A stretch of 64,000 bases of DNA, taken from NCBI GenBank assembly GCA_000727475.1, contig KL647318.1:34484-98483 (forward strand), written 5' to 3'. This DNA is from Sarcocystis neurona (lineage: Eukaryota; Apicomplexa; Conoidasida; Eucoccidiorida; Sarcocystidae). Positions 38,358-50,800 of the stretch are shown here, piece after piece. Each line of letters starts with the position of its first letter. Position 1 is the first letter of the stretch. Below the pieces are notes generated by a model. The model did not search any database and was not told the origin of the DNA. It was given only the letters and a program-made list of their open reading frames with translations. Both the position numbers and the translations under genes were made by a program.

Positions 38358-39275
38358 CTAGAGTAGTGTAGCAAACATATAGAGAGTAGTCTGGATGGCG
38401 CAAGCCGCTGGCACTAACTGCTCGTAGAATAGCTCACTGGTTCTGGTAGACAGTGCGACTTCCCTAATGAAAGTTTCCCTCTCCAACGGAAAACCGGGAA
38501 GCCCTACCCAGTAAACAGTGCACGAGAAAGGCAAACGGGACGCTTCGCATCGTTGGGTTTCAGGGTAAGCAGACGTCGCTAGGAGAAAACGGATGAAGAC
38601 TCGAAAGCCAGAGGAACGGCATATCTGGAGATGCACACAATAGTGACACAGGTACGATCCGTGCCGAAGGCGTCCTTCGTTACCTAGTGAATAGACATAC
38701 ATTGCCACGTGTAGGCCGGGGGTGCGAAGCTTGTTACTCGAACGCGTTGATGCCGAAGCGGTGTCGTGAACGTGTAGGTATAGCTCTGAAGTGACAGTCC
38801 GCCGCCACGCCCACTGCTCATGGCAATTTTTTCTTAAAATGTACAAAAGGTGGGGCGTCTGCAAAGAAATGAAACGAGGCAGATGGTGGGTCTTTTCGCA
38901 TAGAGAGGAAGAGTAGTTGTAAGCGATGCGAAAGACATCGATGTGAGTCGCGGAAACTCCTAGCGGATACACTGTGTGAAAAAACGCCTCCTGTTCGACG
39001 ACAAGCTCACCGTCAAGAACAAGGTCCTGCAAGTCGCGACTGATTTGACGTTGGCGTGCGGCAGACAGGAACGAGAACCTGCGTGTGAACCAGTCCGGCA
39101 GGGTGTTTGGAGTACAGCTGATGTACGTCGTTGTCTTTTCGTGGAGGTCTAAACGTTTGTCAAGCAGGGTTTTACCGAACAGGACAAGGTGAGCACTTTG
39201 CAAATGATACGACTTCTGAAGGTCTGCAGTACGTGGGCGACGCCGAATCCAGAGTTTTTTCCAGGGGGTGGCTCT
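38358..39275 (-). CDS. 305-codon open frame with guanylyltransferase-like LDGELV motif
   Basis: Longest open frame of the window, running from the stop at 39276-39278 to 38358. It has no ATG before the interesting part, so it would have to be an internal exon. At 39000-39017 it encodes LDGELV, preceded by RRFSFL about 20 residues earlier. About 20 residues later HIDVFRIAYN follows. In mRNA capping guanylyltransferases, motif III (LLDGELV) is preceded by an RFP-type strand and followed by motif IIIa (YLIFDIL-like). Against the match: motif IIIa has Arg where Asp is expected, and no motif IV (DGLIF) or V (LKWKP) follows. The only motif I candidate, GKTDALRV at 40226-40249 in another frame, lacks the motif glycine. 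It could be a decayed copy, a spliced divergent gene, or chance. Confidence 0.3.
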   Translation of the reverse strand, partial: RATPWKKLWIRRRPRTADLQKSYHLQSAHLVLFGKTLLDKRLDLHEKTTTYISCTPNTLPDWFTRRFSFLSAARQRQISRDLQDLVLDGELVVEQEAFFHTVYPLGVSATHIDVFRIAYNYSSSLCEKTHHLPRFISLQTPHLLYILRKNCHEQWAWRRTVTSELYLHVHDTASASTRSSNKLRTPGLHVAMYVYSLGNEGRLRHGSYLCHYCVHLQICRSSGFRVFIRFLLATSAYPETQRCEASRLPFSCTVYWVGLPGFPLERETFIREVALSTRTSELFYEQLVPAACAIQTTLYMFATLL

Positions 39276-42200
39276 TCACACTAATTGGAGGCAAATCGTT
39301 GCGTCCTTGAATGGCTTGAGTGCGGTATCTATTATCGTTCTTCAGACGACGGTGTGACAAGCTGCTGAGGGTGGAAGGCGCGCGGGCACGTGTTAATGAG
39401 AGGTTAAAGAGGAAAAGTGAACTCCATACAGCAATGTGTCCGCTCTGGCAGCGAGCGACTCAGCCACGGTGCTTACTGTGAGCTCACAAAAAATAGGAGG
39501 AGACTAGCTGAGAGAGATTTGTTTGATTTTCTTTAGTGTCAAAGTATTATTCTACGGCAAGAAAATGATGTCCTTATTGTCCGTGCTCCCCGGAAACTGC
39601 ACCCCGCCTATCTAGGATGTGTCTAAATTTTGAATGAACAACTACTGCAAGCGGTTGACAGTTCAGTGCCTGTGAATGTGGCGGTGAGCTCTAGAGAAGC
39701 AACTGGAAGATTTTTCTTGCTGTAACGCTACCGGTGTCTATATCAACTGATTACAGCGTTGACCGGTCGCGGCGAACAAACCAACTGTGCTTCGACGGAG
39801 AGGCTAATCGAAATTAATGCATTGACAGATTACTCTCAGTGAAGCCTTATCATCCGCATAACAGTTGCTAACTGCGGAGGAACAAGAGATAGATACAACA
39901 AGGAAAATCACACACCTGCGTATACAGTGCCCCGTGACAATGCCAGCTGAGGAGTCTGAGTGACAGCTCTTTCTCTGCACATGTCTGAGTGTTAGGCTGC
40001 TCCAGTCGTACTCCTTGGCACTTTGGGATCTGCCCTTTCTTAGCCTTCCAAGAATCTCATGCGTTCTGGGACTCCTTCCTCCAGCAAGCCAGGTAGTGCC
40101 CGTTGTGATGTGAACGCGTGTAAGGAGGGGCAGCACTCCCTACTGGAAAACTGAGCAATAACATGGACATTCACAGATTGCGTAGTTCCTGAAAAACAGC
40201 TATCTGTCGATGACGCACAGGGCGACACGCGCAACGCATCTGTTTTTCCATGAAAGGACATATGAACATTAGACCATATTGCATCTATGGGAGAAAAGGA
40301 GCAGGCGGAAAAGATCTGAGCGGCTGACCAGATGCCACCGGTCAGCTCGAGGCAACGTCTCGTGCAGAGGAGACAGGAAAGGGCCCGTACACATTGCTAC
40401 ATGGCGGTGGGTTCAAATGCAATTACAGCGCGTATTACAGGTTAGTCTTTTTTCTGGAACTGACTTCTGTTGGTTGTTCGTGAGAAGTCGGTGGCCTGCA
40501 CTGGTGTGCAACAGCGTGTGCTTCAAGTGCATAGGACTGTGGGGCTTACAAAACCGAGACGCCGATGCTTGTGATTCCGTGCTGAGATCAGTGTTACACG
40601 CCGAAACACTTCCTTTGTTGATCGTTTGAACATTTCAGCACCAGCGTTAACTGCACATTCTATGCCTTGCAGCCTGTTCTCTGCAAAGAACCGTGCAGCT
40701 GTAGCACCAGGGCGGCTCGCAGCTGTTTGCTCTTGCGTTCTTTCCTGCCGAATAATGGTAATACTATTTGCATTACCAGGGTCAATGTAGAGGAACACGT
40801 CGGTTTGAGCGGACTACCGCCGTACAGCACGTAGCACTGGAGCTGCGAAGGGCTACGAAGGATATGCCACTGCCTACCACCGGCCTTGCATTGACAGCAA
40901 CCGTGCCGATGCATCTTCGTGGACACCACAAGAATGATATCACTACTCTACAAGCAGAAAGAACACCTGCTGGACTTTCCGGTCGGTGCTCTTGCTAAAC
41001 GTTGTGCAGTACGTTCGAGGTCGTACCACTTGAAAGCGGGCTTATGCACAATGATTTTTCTGATCCGACTGTCAGCTCTAAGTGGCTTGAGTTGTCTTCA
41101 TTGTCCGGAGCTGGCGGTGTACGTTCAAGCCTTTTCCATTAGCCAGCCTTTTGATGACTGGTGTTGGGGCTAGAGAAGGACGGAGACAGAAGAGCAAGAT
41201 GACACGAAGTTTTTTGCATTTCATTTCCAGTTTCCATTGTACGGACGCGTGTGCGACTCCCGTAAGTGGAATTGTGGACGGTGTGGGCACGCAAAAGACC
41301 CACTGCAATCGCCGCAGTGTAGTTGGAGCTACGGATTTCGAATGTCCTAAAAACAGGGAAAGAGATGGCACAAGTGAAAAGATACAAATGAGTATGGTCA
41401 AACGGTTTAAGGCTATGCTATCAGTGAAATGCAAATGTGTGCTTCTGCGTTTGGGGTGCTGCTACGTAGTTCCGTCTACACACGCCCACTGACGATATAT
41501 GAGCAAAGGAACACTCCAGCAAAGTCTACTTACGAGTACTTAAGAACGGTGATATGGCCCAGGTGTTTGTAAGCAAATCTAAGCAGAAGGCCGGCTGTAC
41601 CTGGCAGACGTGGTCCTGCGGAGAAGGAAGAATAGAAGACATATGATTCAGTCACAGGCATGAACGCTTGCAATCGTAACCCGCGTGACCGTCACTCCGT
41701 GACCACTTCGTTAAACCGACCTGTGGGTTTTCCCACGTAGACAAAAGGATGACGTTTCGTGGTCGTTGCTTGTACATCGTGCACAGCAAGCACCGATGAG
41801 AGTGCAGCTCACGGCCGTTAATGGAAAACGTGTGAATTCTGAGACTTTCACCAGACTACGTGCACTGATTCTCTGGTAAAGCCCTTTGTATCGGTCGTTT
41901 AAGCATTGCATTGCAGAGGGGGATGGGGCGACCACAAAATCACTTCAACACAACAGAGGAAGAGTTGGTTTCTGTCTTTCATCCTGAGTTTTGACGCCTA
42001 CGAAGTGCTGGCAGTGACGTCGCAAAACCGCGGCGGGATACCAAAGAATTTGGACACGCAAAAGCGTCGCTATACCGTCGGCCAATGATTAAGGCAGTGT
42101 CACTACCGAAGAGGGGAGTGTGAGATAAGCAACAACATAACAAGCAGCCAGGACACATTTTCTCCTCTTCACGATGAATCAGCCACCCGTAGCGGACAGT

Positions 42201-42970
42201 CGAGTCTGGTGCGACAACCAGACCAGCAGCAGTGAAGAGGACTGCATGCATATACACGCCGCAGAGTATAGCTTTAAAGCGATGAAGGTGGTAAGCCGCT
42301 TAGCCTTGCAGTGAAGGGATGCAATGATGTCCGCGTGTGTATCGTTTTGTGATAAGGCAATGGGGAAGTCTTATTCAGGCAACTGGACTTTCTGATGTGC
42401 GACTGAGACAGTGTGATGCTGCACTTGGTGTAACGATGCTAGGACTCACATTATAGGGAGAAGAGGACACAATTCGGTAGAGTTCTGCGCGCAACACGCG
42501 GGGGTACAGAGTGCCGGTAGGGCTGCCTGAGATATTGTAAATGTACGTGTGTGTCGCGTCACGTGTGAAGAGCTGGTATGTGTGCGCTGTCATGAAGAAC
42601 AAGAGTGTGACCATTTTTTTACACGATCGCGCATACATTAAAGTCTAAGACAATCACGTGCTCAATGGTTATGCGCCAAAAGTTTCCATATCTGTTTCGG
42701 ATTGAGTGACGTATGTGCCTCTGTGCCTTGTGAGAGACTGCCTCTCTGTTGCTCCGCCAAAGTGGTAGCGTGGGCTCGCACTGACGTTGAGAAGTGCCTC
42801 TCAAGGGTCTCAGACACCAGAGAAACAGCTCTGCACGACCGTCAGAACGCACGCGGGAATACCTCGCTATACACGGTGGAGCTTTCACGGACGGGGGATG
42901 AGGTGCGCCTGCCAGTTTACAGGCAGCGCTCCGGCATGGAGACGGATCATGGGACAGGAAGTCTATAGCT
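39276..42970. other. No assignable gene
   Basis: Purine-leaning plus strand with frames under 120 codons on both strands and no recognised domain. The KTDALRV peptide at 40226-40246 (minus) is noted under the LDGELV frame. No repeat blocks were identified. Confidence 0.4.
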
Positions 42971-43222
42971 TTGCTGCACCTCAAAAGAGATGGAGCCGCT
43001 CTGACAGAGTCCACAATATTCGGCTGGCTCGAGCTGGTGAAGGCCGGTGGATGGTGGTGGTTGTCGCAAGATATTACTTTTAGCACAGTGGAAATACCTC
43101 CGCAAATATTCGATGAAATACCCCTCAAGAAGGTGAAAAAATTTCAATTCTCTGGTATAATCGGTAGGGAGCCTGCGTTTCGCGAAATGGTTCTGCATCG
43201 CGCTTTTGATTTCTGCGGGTAA
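42971..43222 (+). CDS. Low-confidence 83-codon open frame, unknown
   Basis: The frame encodes TIFGWLELVKAGGWWWLSQ and then EIPPQIFDEIPLKKVKKF. The sequence is well mixed in residue types and lies on the purine-rich strand, where stop codons are not suppressed, which makes it slightly more protein-like than its neighbours. It begins with TTG, not ATG, so it would be an exon. I do not recognise it. Confidence 0.15.
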   Translation: MLHLKRDGAALTESTIFGWLELVKAGGWWWLSQDITFSTVEIPPQIFDEIPLKKVKKFQFSGIIGREPAFREMVLHRAFDFCG

Positions 43223-43652
43223 TCTTGTGAAAGCGCCAAGCGCTGCACGCCAGTGTAACCTAGGGGGATCCTTTAGGAGGCGTCCTCACAGTGTCGGTCT
43301 TTCTTAGTACACATGACTGACAGCGGCGGAGAGTGCAGTGGTGTCAGAATAGTGGCTGTGGCTCGATACAGAAGCATACTTTGGCTTCTTCCGGAAGACA
43401 CAAAACAGGTACAGCTGCGGCGTTTGGAGTGGGGTTGCAAGCTGGGAACAAGGGTCCGGTCAACAGAGTGTGTAACAGTGTTCCTGTAGGACCTGAGACT
43501 TTCGTCTTGTGTGCGCATCATCTGCAACGTGACGGTGGTGCTGCATGAAACACGGTTTTACACGGATTTAAGGAAAATTTCTGACTGCTTAAGAGAAATC
43601 TATAATTTCAGATAAGCTCGCATAACGCCGAGGAAAACAAAGAATACATAAA

Positions 43653-43671
43653 GGGGGGGGGTGGCGGGGGA
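43653..43671 (+). other. G-run, potential G-quadruplex
   Basis: Nine G, then TGGC, then six G within 19 bases on the plus strand. It is the mirror-orientation partner of the C-run at 27.80 kb. The two lie 15.8 kb apart and bracket the central segment between the oppositely oriented halves. Confidence 0.88.
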
Positions 43672-44452
43672 GAGTAATTATGCAGGCCTGTCTAAAAAGG
43701 ATCTTCCCAGCAACTGTCTATTACCTGGATGATCTTCCCGCCCTCGTAGGGGAAGTTCGACGTAAATACATTTTACCTAGAGGAGAGCTTTTCGCTGTTG
43801 TGACATCTTCTTGAGTGGCAGTAATCGGTCGCGTTGCCTTTGCTGAGACACGCGAGTTCGCGCATCGGTGAGTTGTGGCGGAAACTGTGTTTCGTGACGC
43901 GACAACACAGGAGAGCGAGACTGGTCCGTACAAACCTGTAGAATTATTAGAGTGGGACGGCTCTCTCCATAACGCAAATTCAAACGGCAGCTACCTGCTG
44001 AGGTGTGCCTTAACAAAATTGCTGATTTCCAAATCTTGCTTTAAAGCAGTTGCGCAGAAACAGTGCGCCAACGTACGCGCCGAAAACGATTGAAGTGGCC
44101 AGTAACCTCAAGTGTGGCCAATCAGAGTGCAGCGAGAAACAACTTTGTGGCAGGCTGCGAAATAACGCTGATTCGTTAATGAATATTCGTGTAACGCTTC
44201 ACCGGCTTTGGAATGGCTCGCAGTAGTCAAAAGGACCAGTGCTCTCGGACGCAGATGGCTCAGACCTGCGAGAGTTGTACATTGGGTACTCGAGTGCTGA
44301 GGGGAACTAGAAAGAGAAGTAAACAGCCGGACAAAACACTTTTTCCCTTCCTTCCTGCAGAGGCACGGAGAATGGATCTCGGCTCAGCTGGAGATCTTAG
44401 CGAGTTCCTGTCTCGCATTTTTGCTCCACATGAAGCTCCGCGGCGTTAAGAG
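43672..44452 (+). other. Three successive short plus-strand open frames
   Basis: 43680-43814 (44 codons from ATG), 43875-44093 (72 codons) and 44213-44449 (78 codons) follow each other on the same strand directly after the G-run. They could be exons of one small gene, but no splice sites can be confirmed and none shows a known domain. The first contains YYLDDLPALVGEV, which recalls the YxDD box of reverse transcriptases by chance only; no flanking transcriptase motifs are present. Confidence 0.15.
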
Positions 44453-44467
44453 TAACCTTCAGATAGA

Positions 44468-44504
44468 CACATATATACAGTAATATATAGAGGGAAATAT
44501 GTAA
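44468..44504. other. Short AT-rich patch
   Basis: ACACATATATACAGTAATATATAG and the following bases form a local AT-rich island in otherwise near-balanced DNA. No function can be assigned. Confidence 0.5.
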
Positions 44505-44804
44505 AATGAGCATGCTGGGGCCACGTCATACCTCCAATTTTGACATTACAGTTCACTAATGTTAAGCTGCTTGTAAGCCTTGACGTCTTGCAAAAGGAGG
44601 ATGCTGAGGTCGTGGTAGGTTCGAGCGAGTTCTAGGGGTGTTGCAGGACCTCAGTTGCAGTCAGAGCATCGTCAGTTACGAGCGAAGGTCACGTCAAATG
44701 CAGCTGATAGCATATACCTTGCTTCTTCTAAGAAGACAGCAGTGTCGACATTAGAGGAGTACGCAGTTGAGAGTGCAATCTAGAAAGAGTGGACTACTTG
44801 TGTG

Positions 44805-44836
44805 TCCTGTGGTTAGGTGATCCTGTGGTTAGGTGA
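44805..44836. repeat. Perfect 16-bp tandem duplication
   Basis: TCCTGTGGTTAGGTGA is present twice with no mismatch, at 44805-44820 and 44821-44836. Its perfection marks it as much younger than the diverged large units around it. Confidence 0.95.
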
Positions 44837-47800
44837 TCCCAATGATATACGGAGTGTAGAATTCAAAGCAACACATTCGCCGACAATGAACAGTGCCGTG
44901 GTGTTCCCTCAAAACGAGCCTGAAGGCACAAAGAATCTATCCGGTTCAACGCGTGATGCCAGGATGCGAGTAGCACGGCAAACAGAAGGGCAGTAAACGG
45001 ATACCCTCAAGCGGCTTTCAACACGACGAGGTGAACGGTTCGTACAATGTGACGAGCAAGAAAGATAAGCGCCAACGTAATTAGCTTCGAATTTGTTCAC
45101 GTGCACAGTAGGTGGAAATTGTGGCCGCATTTATTCAATTGAGACCTTTGTCTTCTACGGCCACTGGGCGAGTGCCTCCTGAAGCACTAGAACGAAGCCT
45201 CGTGGAAACCTTGCGGTAACACGACAAGGCTTCATATACATTTCCTACAGTGAGAGTAGTTTGAATCGTTGCCACAGAGTCTTCTACTGCAGCATAACGC
45301 TCGTTCCTCCTTTAGTATGGAAAAAATTCATGTCAATCTTTTGAAATGCAAAGAATAACTGTCCACCTTTAGTGTGTTGGTGCCGAAGGGGACTGACAAA
45401 CGTGGTCGACAGTTGGAGTGAAAACAAAAAGATGTGCTCATCAACAACGACGGTTCAAGTTCGGAGTGGATGTGGTTACACGCTGTTGTGGGTTGCATCC
45501 ACCTGATGGTGATTCAGTGGACAAGGGGGGACCGCAGGGTACGTTTGTGAACAACATCAAACGCTGCATTTTCTAATGTGCACAACGTAGCGCAGTTGCT
45601 AGCTTTGCGCTCTACTGGTGGATTTTTGGCTATACACAACGTAACCGATCTGGTGATGTTGCGCATATCCTGCCTTTGGAGTCATTTCTGTTGTGACGTG
45701 GATGTCCTTCATACAGTAGACTTCCTCAGAGAGGGCTGTATATACGCCAGGAAAAACTGCCGCGTGTGGACTGGTTCGCCGAAGTCGCTTACTGAAAAAG
45801 CACCGCACTACAATTTCAATAACCTGCTCTACACAGAGTCTGTTTGACACACTAGAAATGCAGCAAAAATGGAATTTCGATCACTTGAAAACTGACGTGT
45901 CGTCTCTCCTGCCCCCAAATGTGTGTCAGGCAATAGTGAGCACTGCAGAAAGAAGACGAAAGCTGAACACTCGCGAGACGGTTGTGCCACTGACTACACT
46001 ACGTTGTTCTGCCTGCACAGTTCTTTCATCTCCATGGTAAATAGTTATGGATCACCAGCGTGGAAACGTTCACATTAAATGTTTCTAGCGTAACATGTAG
46101 AAACGATGTTTCATGCTAAGAGGTGAAGGTCGAGGAAGGGACGCGTGGCCAGGCACTCGCAAGGAGTTAGACGAAAAACTGTGGTCCACCCCGTGGGCTC
46201 CCAACTGTTACAGACGACGAGTGGTCAGTGCCATAGAATCGTATAGCTAGGTGGGGGCGACCTCTGTGACGTCCTGTATCAGATGTGTTGGCAGAAACAG
46301 AATGAGACGCGTATACCCTGCGCGTCCAAGGTTGTCCGCCGTATCAAGAGCAAGCAGCGTGCAGCGTTTTCACTACAAGGTCAGGGGTACGGAAAGCCGA
46401 AGGGGCATGAGATAGGTTTCACTGATCAAGAAGTTGCATGAGCCTATAATGTTAGTGCAAGTATTCGTGAAAAAGTCTGCAGGTCACGATGAAGAAGAGG
46501 CTCTTTCCCTGGCTGGGGGCTAGTCGAAATGTACATAGCCTGGCGGGTAGGGTAACTGGGGGCGGTCACACAAATGATCAGCCCGTAGAAGTGCGACCGT
46601 TGCAGGAAACTACGCTCGTGGCTGGAGATTAAACGACAATCATTCTAGCGAAAACCTATGTGGTAGCACCTGGGGGTGCGTCTATCTGCAAGACTGACAG
46701 CTCTTACCTGAATCCAGGAGGACGCTTGCTCTAAGACTTTGCAGCGGCCCGTAGCGGTGCCTTAATGTGCAATTCTCACAGCTCCCACCCAAAAGCAGGA
46801 AGAGGCGTGCTCCGGGACAAAAAAGATAGGGTGCCGCCTCGTGCTCCGCACATGCCAGCTCTCTTTTCAGCATCAGTCACACAACACGAGGTCCTTAGAG
46901 ATGCGTATTGTATGAACAATAAACCACATTATATGCATTTAAAATCCAAGGGCGGGTGAAGCTCCTTATACAGCGAGAACATCGGCGATTACAATCTCGC
47001 TAAAGGATGCTCAGTCTAAACGGCACGCGACATGGAGGGACAACCCCACCTTACAGGATAGCTGCATCCGAACAGTGAAGCAGACGGAACGGTTCTTGAA
47101 GGAATACTTCATGTCAGTATCGTGTTAAGAGAGTTAAAACCGTGCTAGTGCATGCAAACAAGGAAATGTGTAACAGCACAGATTGGAGTGGCGAGTTAAA
47201 CGCCTTCGGTAGACTCGAGGCACACTCTCTTCCAGAAGAAGGCGTGGTGGGCTTCTTCACGTTGTTGTGGGGCACTACCAAGCTCAATGGATTCAAAGTT
47301 CACGGCCGAGGAGGTCGCCGTTGCCAGTTCTCTGTGTGGTTGCTCTTGGGAAACTTCTTGCTTGGATCCCTTTGCATCACCCCAAGGTTAGAAACTTATT
47401 TTGGTTGAACACTAGATAAACATGAACGAGACACAGTCTCACGTAGTCAGGCAGCATGGACAGGAGTTGCTCGTGTCACCAGTAGGACTGATACGTTGTT
47501 TTGCCTGTTGCTTTGCTGAACCGTGTTCTGCAGCCGTATTTTGATGGCAGCAAAGAGCGTTTCATATTGCGCTTCTCACAGGTGCCATGCAGCTTTAACT
47601 CTTCAGCAGGCGGCCTTCAGTGCGCAAGTACGCAACGCTCTCGTCGGATCGAGAGCATTGACGGTATGTGGTATACAACAGTGAAACGACAAGGAAGGAA
47701 AGAGATCCTCTGTGAAGGCCTATTGAGTTCTTAACACGTTTGAAGGTGGCCAATGATCAGCCAGTTCCAACCCTTAAAAGAAATGCAACTTTTTGTATCT

Positions 47801-50800
47801 TTCAACGCAACCGCCGCTTCGTTTTTGCCTGTCGTGTTGATGTTAAGTTCTATTGGAAGAAAAATACGAAAATTTGAGGTCGTGGAGTGACGAGCGTGAG
47901 TCGCGCATTGTAGTTGAAATTGTTGCCCCTGTAAAACTGTGTTCGTCCTAGGTTTTTTGCAAGACGCCACTTTCCAAAGCCGGTGCAAATCGGACTTGTA
48001 TATGAGTCTTTTTCCCCATCTGCTCAGATGATGGCACTCTTTTTGTTGATGAGGTATCTGGAGGACGTTGACGGCGGCACCTTGACCTCCTGCTTTTTGT
48101 AGAGAGTGCTAGGGGAAAAAATTATTCACCACAGGCCCTTTATAACAATTCTACGCGTGACGTTGCTGATTGCGCAGATGGTGGCATTTTTGTAAAGCCA
48201 CCCTCTTGCGAGTTCCATACTCATGAGGGGGTTGCGGTCTCGTTGCCATGCTGAAGATATAATGTATTCCGAAAAGCAATGACTCTTTAGCATTCGTTTT
48301 TTCGCCGCGCCTGTGTGCGACTTGGCGTTAACTGGTAAAACGCAGTTGGGTACACCATTAGGTGGCGCGGGCGGGCCTTTACCCGGGGAACGATGACCGC
48401 GTAGAGCCTTTGTACGTTTCTTAGAATTGTTCTTTGATTTTGACACACAGAAGAGCTGCTGGATATGGGAATAGTCGGATACAGAGCTTTGGCGGAACAG
48501 ACGTTAGCTAGATACGCGGGAAGCGATAACTCTACATTTTTTGAGTTATTTCCCATCGAGAGCAGGCAGAAGCTGAAGACAGCAGCGGAGAAAAGCTAGG
48601 AGATGTTTAGCATATTTGTGTCTCGCTCCGCGCGTGAATCATGAATGCGGTTGCGGCTGTTCGCTGACACCTAGAACACAAATGTTTGTGGATGCACAGG
48701 AAAACGGACGGACACCTGTTGTCACACCAGGTTAGGTCAGTTTTGGCCTGTGCAGGGCTAGCGCGCGGTGGTGACATCGCGGCAACAAGTAGACTCCAGA
48801 AACGGAAGAGTACATACACGTACGTGTAGGCCAAAAGCGTGTACAACCTGAGAAGGAATGAGAGGATCGAGCGCTGCACGGTTGACAGAAGCAGTGAATT
48901 CTATACGAACCCCTTGGAACGGCTTGAGGACGAATCGACGCGAGTCAATAAATTAGTTCGTCTGCGATGTGATGCTGTAGCTGGAAGAACTTTGGAATGT
49001 GGAAGAGTCGAGGAAGAGACTGGAAGACGACAATTTACTGCAGAGAGGAAAATCTGCTGCGAAATAACCTGTCTGTTGGCGGAGCCAAGAAACTACCAAT
49101 GTGAGTTTCTCCTGGCTGCTGTGAAATGGTCCTAAGACGACTAAGGTATACGTCTCGTGTTCGCGAAGGCTCATCTCTATTTCCGGTCACAAGACATCTG
49201 TGGCAGCTTACTTTAAGCGTAGGCCTGTATGTTTTAGCCTCAAAATCTGTAGTGCGCACTCTTGCAGAGGGCGTTGAGGAGCACATCGACACATTCAAAC
49301 GTAGCTGGTCAAGTGTCAAGCACGAGAAGGACCTTCCATATGAATGTAATGTGGTTTCTAGTAGCGCGCCATAGATAATCGGTGCGTAAAACTTGCCATT
49401 GTACATGCAATGTACCGCACTGATGAGCGCATACCAAACACGAGTTATTCAGCTTTCACGGACGTGAAAGCGACGGAAAACGGACTGGACGGCTCACACG
49501 TGATTGGCCGTCTGCGCTTCGAAGATTGGTGGTGGCGGGCGGTTGCCCATAAATTTCATTACTATAGAAGTTTGAACCTTCGAGGCATAGATTAGACAAG
49601 ACATGACAACGGGGAAGAAGAGCACGGTGCTGCTTCCTCCTATGTAAAAGCTGCCTTAGGTGCAGCGAGTGCAGCGTTCTGTGCGTGACACCCTGCACGC
49701 ACCATTATCAGGAAGCACGGAGCTGTTCATAGTGGAGCTGTGTTGCGTCCGCCGATTTAGACCTCTTATAGCGCATGCGGTTAAGAGTGTGTTGGAGTGA
49801 CGGCGGTGACGTGTGTGACACCTGTGTGCTCGAACCATTGTTCCTTTCTATTCTGGAGAGACAGCTGCAGGCACAAAATAATATTGCTTGCGGCGCGCTA
49901 TGGGCTACTGCGTAAAACACCGATCACAAGGGTCCGCTTCATGTGTACCGTGAGGCACGTGGGTTTTCATTTATCAATAATGTGCATTTTTGACCTTTCC
50001 CTTTCTGCGTCACAGATTCGTCTGGTTCTGGACAATGACCAAGGAATGCGGGTGTAGTGATCAGTGCGCAGTGGTCCGGTTTTTAATTCAGACGTATTCT
50101 ACGTAAGCTCAGACTGCATCAGCCTACATCGAGCTGCACAAGTTGATACAGCCAGAGCTAAATAAAACGGTCGGAATAACTTTATTAAAAATGGTTTCCG
50201 TCTGGTGAAGATGAAATGCAATTTCTTATGTGGATGTACCTGATGTGGTACGCGACGCGGGAAAAGGCGTCACTGGGAAAAGGTTCTCGCAAGGATGGCG
50301 ACTGTGTAGCCCGCACTGTCGGAGACCGCAAGAGCCGGCCTACGTGACTGAATTGCGTATAGAAGAGCGATTTTTGTTCTCACCGTGCAAGGATGACGAT
50401 TATGCGTCAGAAGACGCATGGACCGGAACTGTGGAGGTAGATCGCACAATGTCCGCTGTTGCTGTGCATACGTTTATGTGGGCCAGATGCTGATCAGAGC
50501 CTTTTGTTTTTTAAGCTGTAGCGGAACGAACGAGATTGTTGTGGAGGCTGCGTTAGTTGTGGTAGCTAAAGAGTGTAGGGGCTGATGGCCTAGCTGAGGA
50601 GCAGCGTCTGCAGCTACACAGTTGGTTGTTGGAGTTTTCAAAACGAAACTGTCTTAGGGGTTTCGAGGTCGCCAGTTGCTCAGGCGGCGACGAGTGCCAG
50701 GTGGTCGGTTGTGCAAGGGATCGTTGTGGCGAAGGTGTTTTTAATTGTCTGACACAGGCGAAGAGGCATCCAAAGCCTGCCGCGCTTCGGGTTTAAGACT

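Noticed and set aside
43680..43814. YYLDD as a reverse transcriptase active-site box
   Set aside because: The frame is only 44 codons, the residues around it do not match flanking transcriptase motifs, and no other part of a retroelement is visible nearby.
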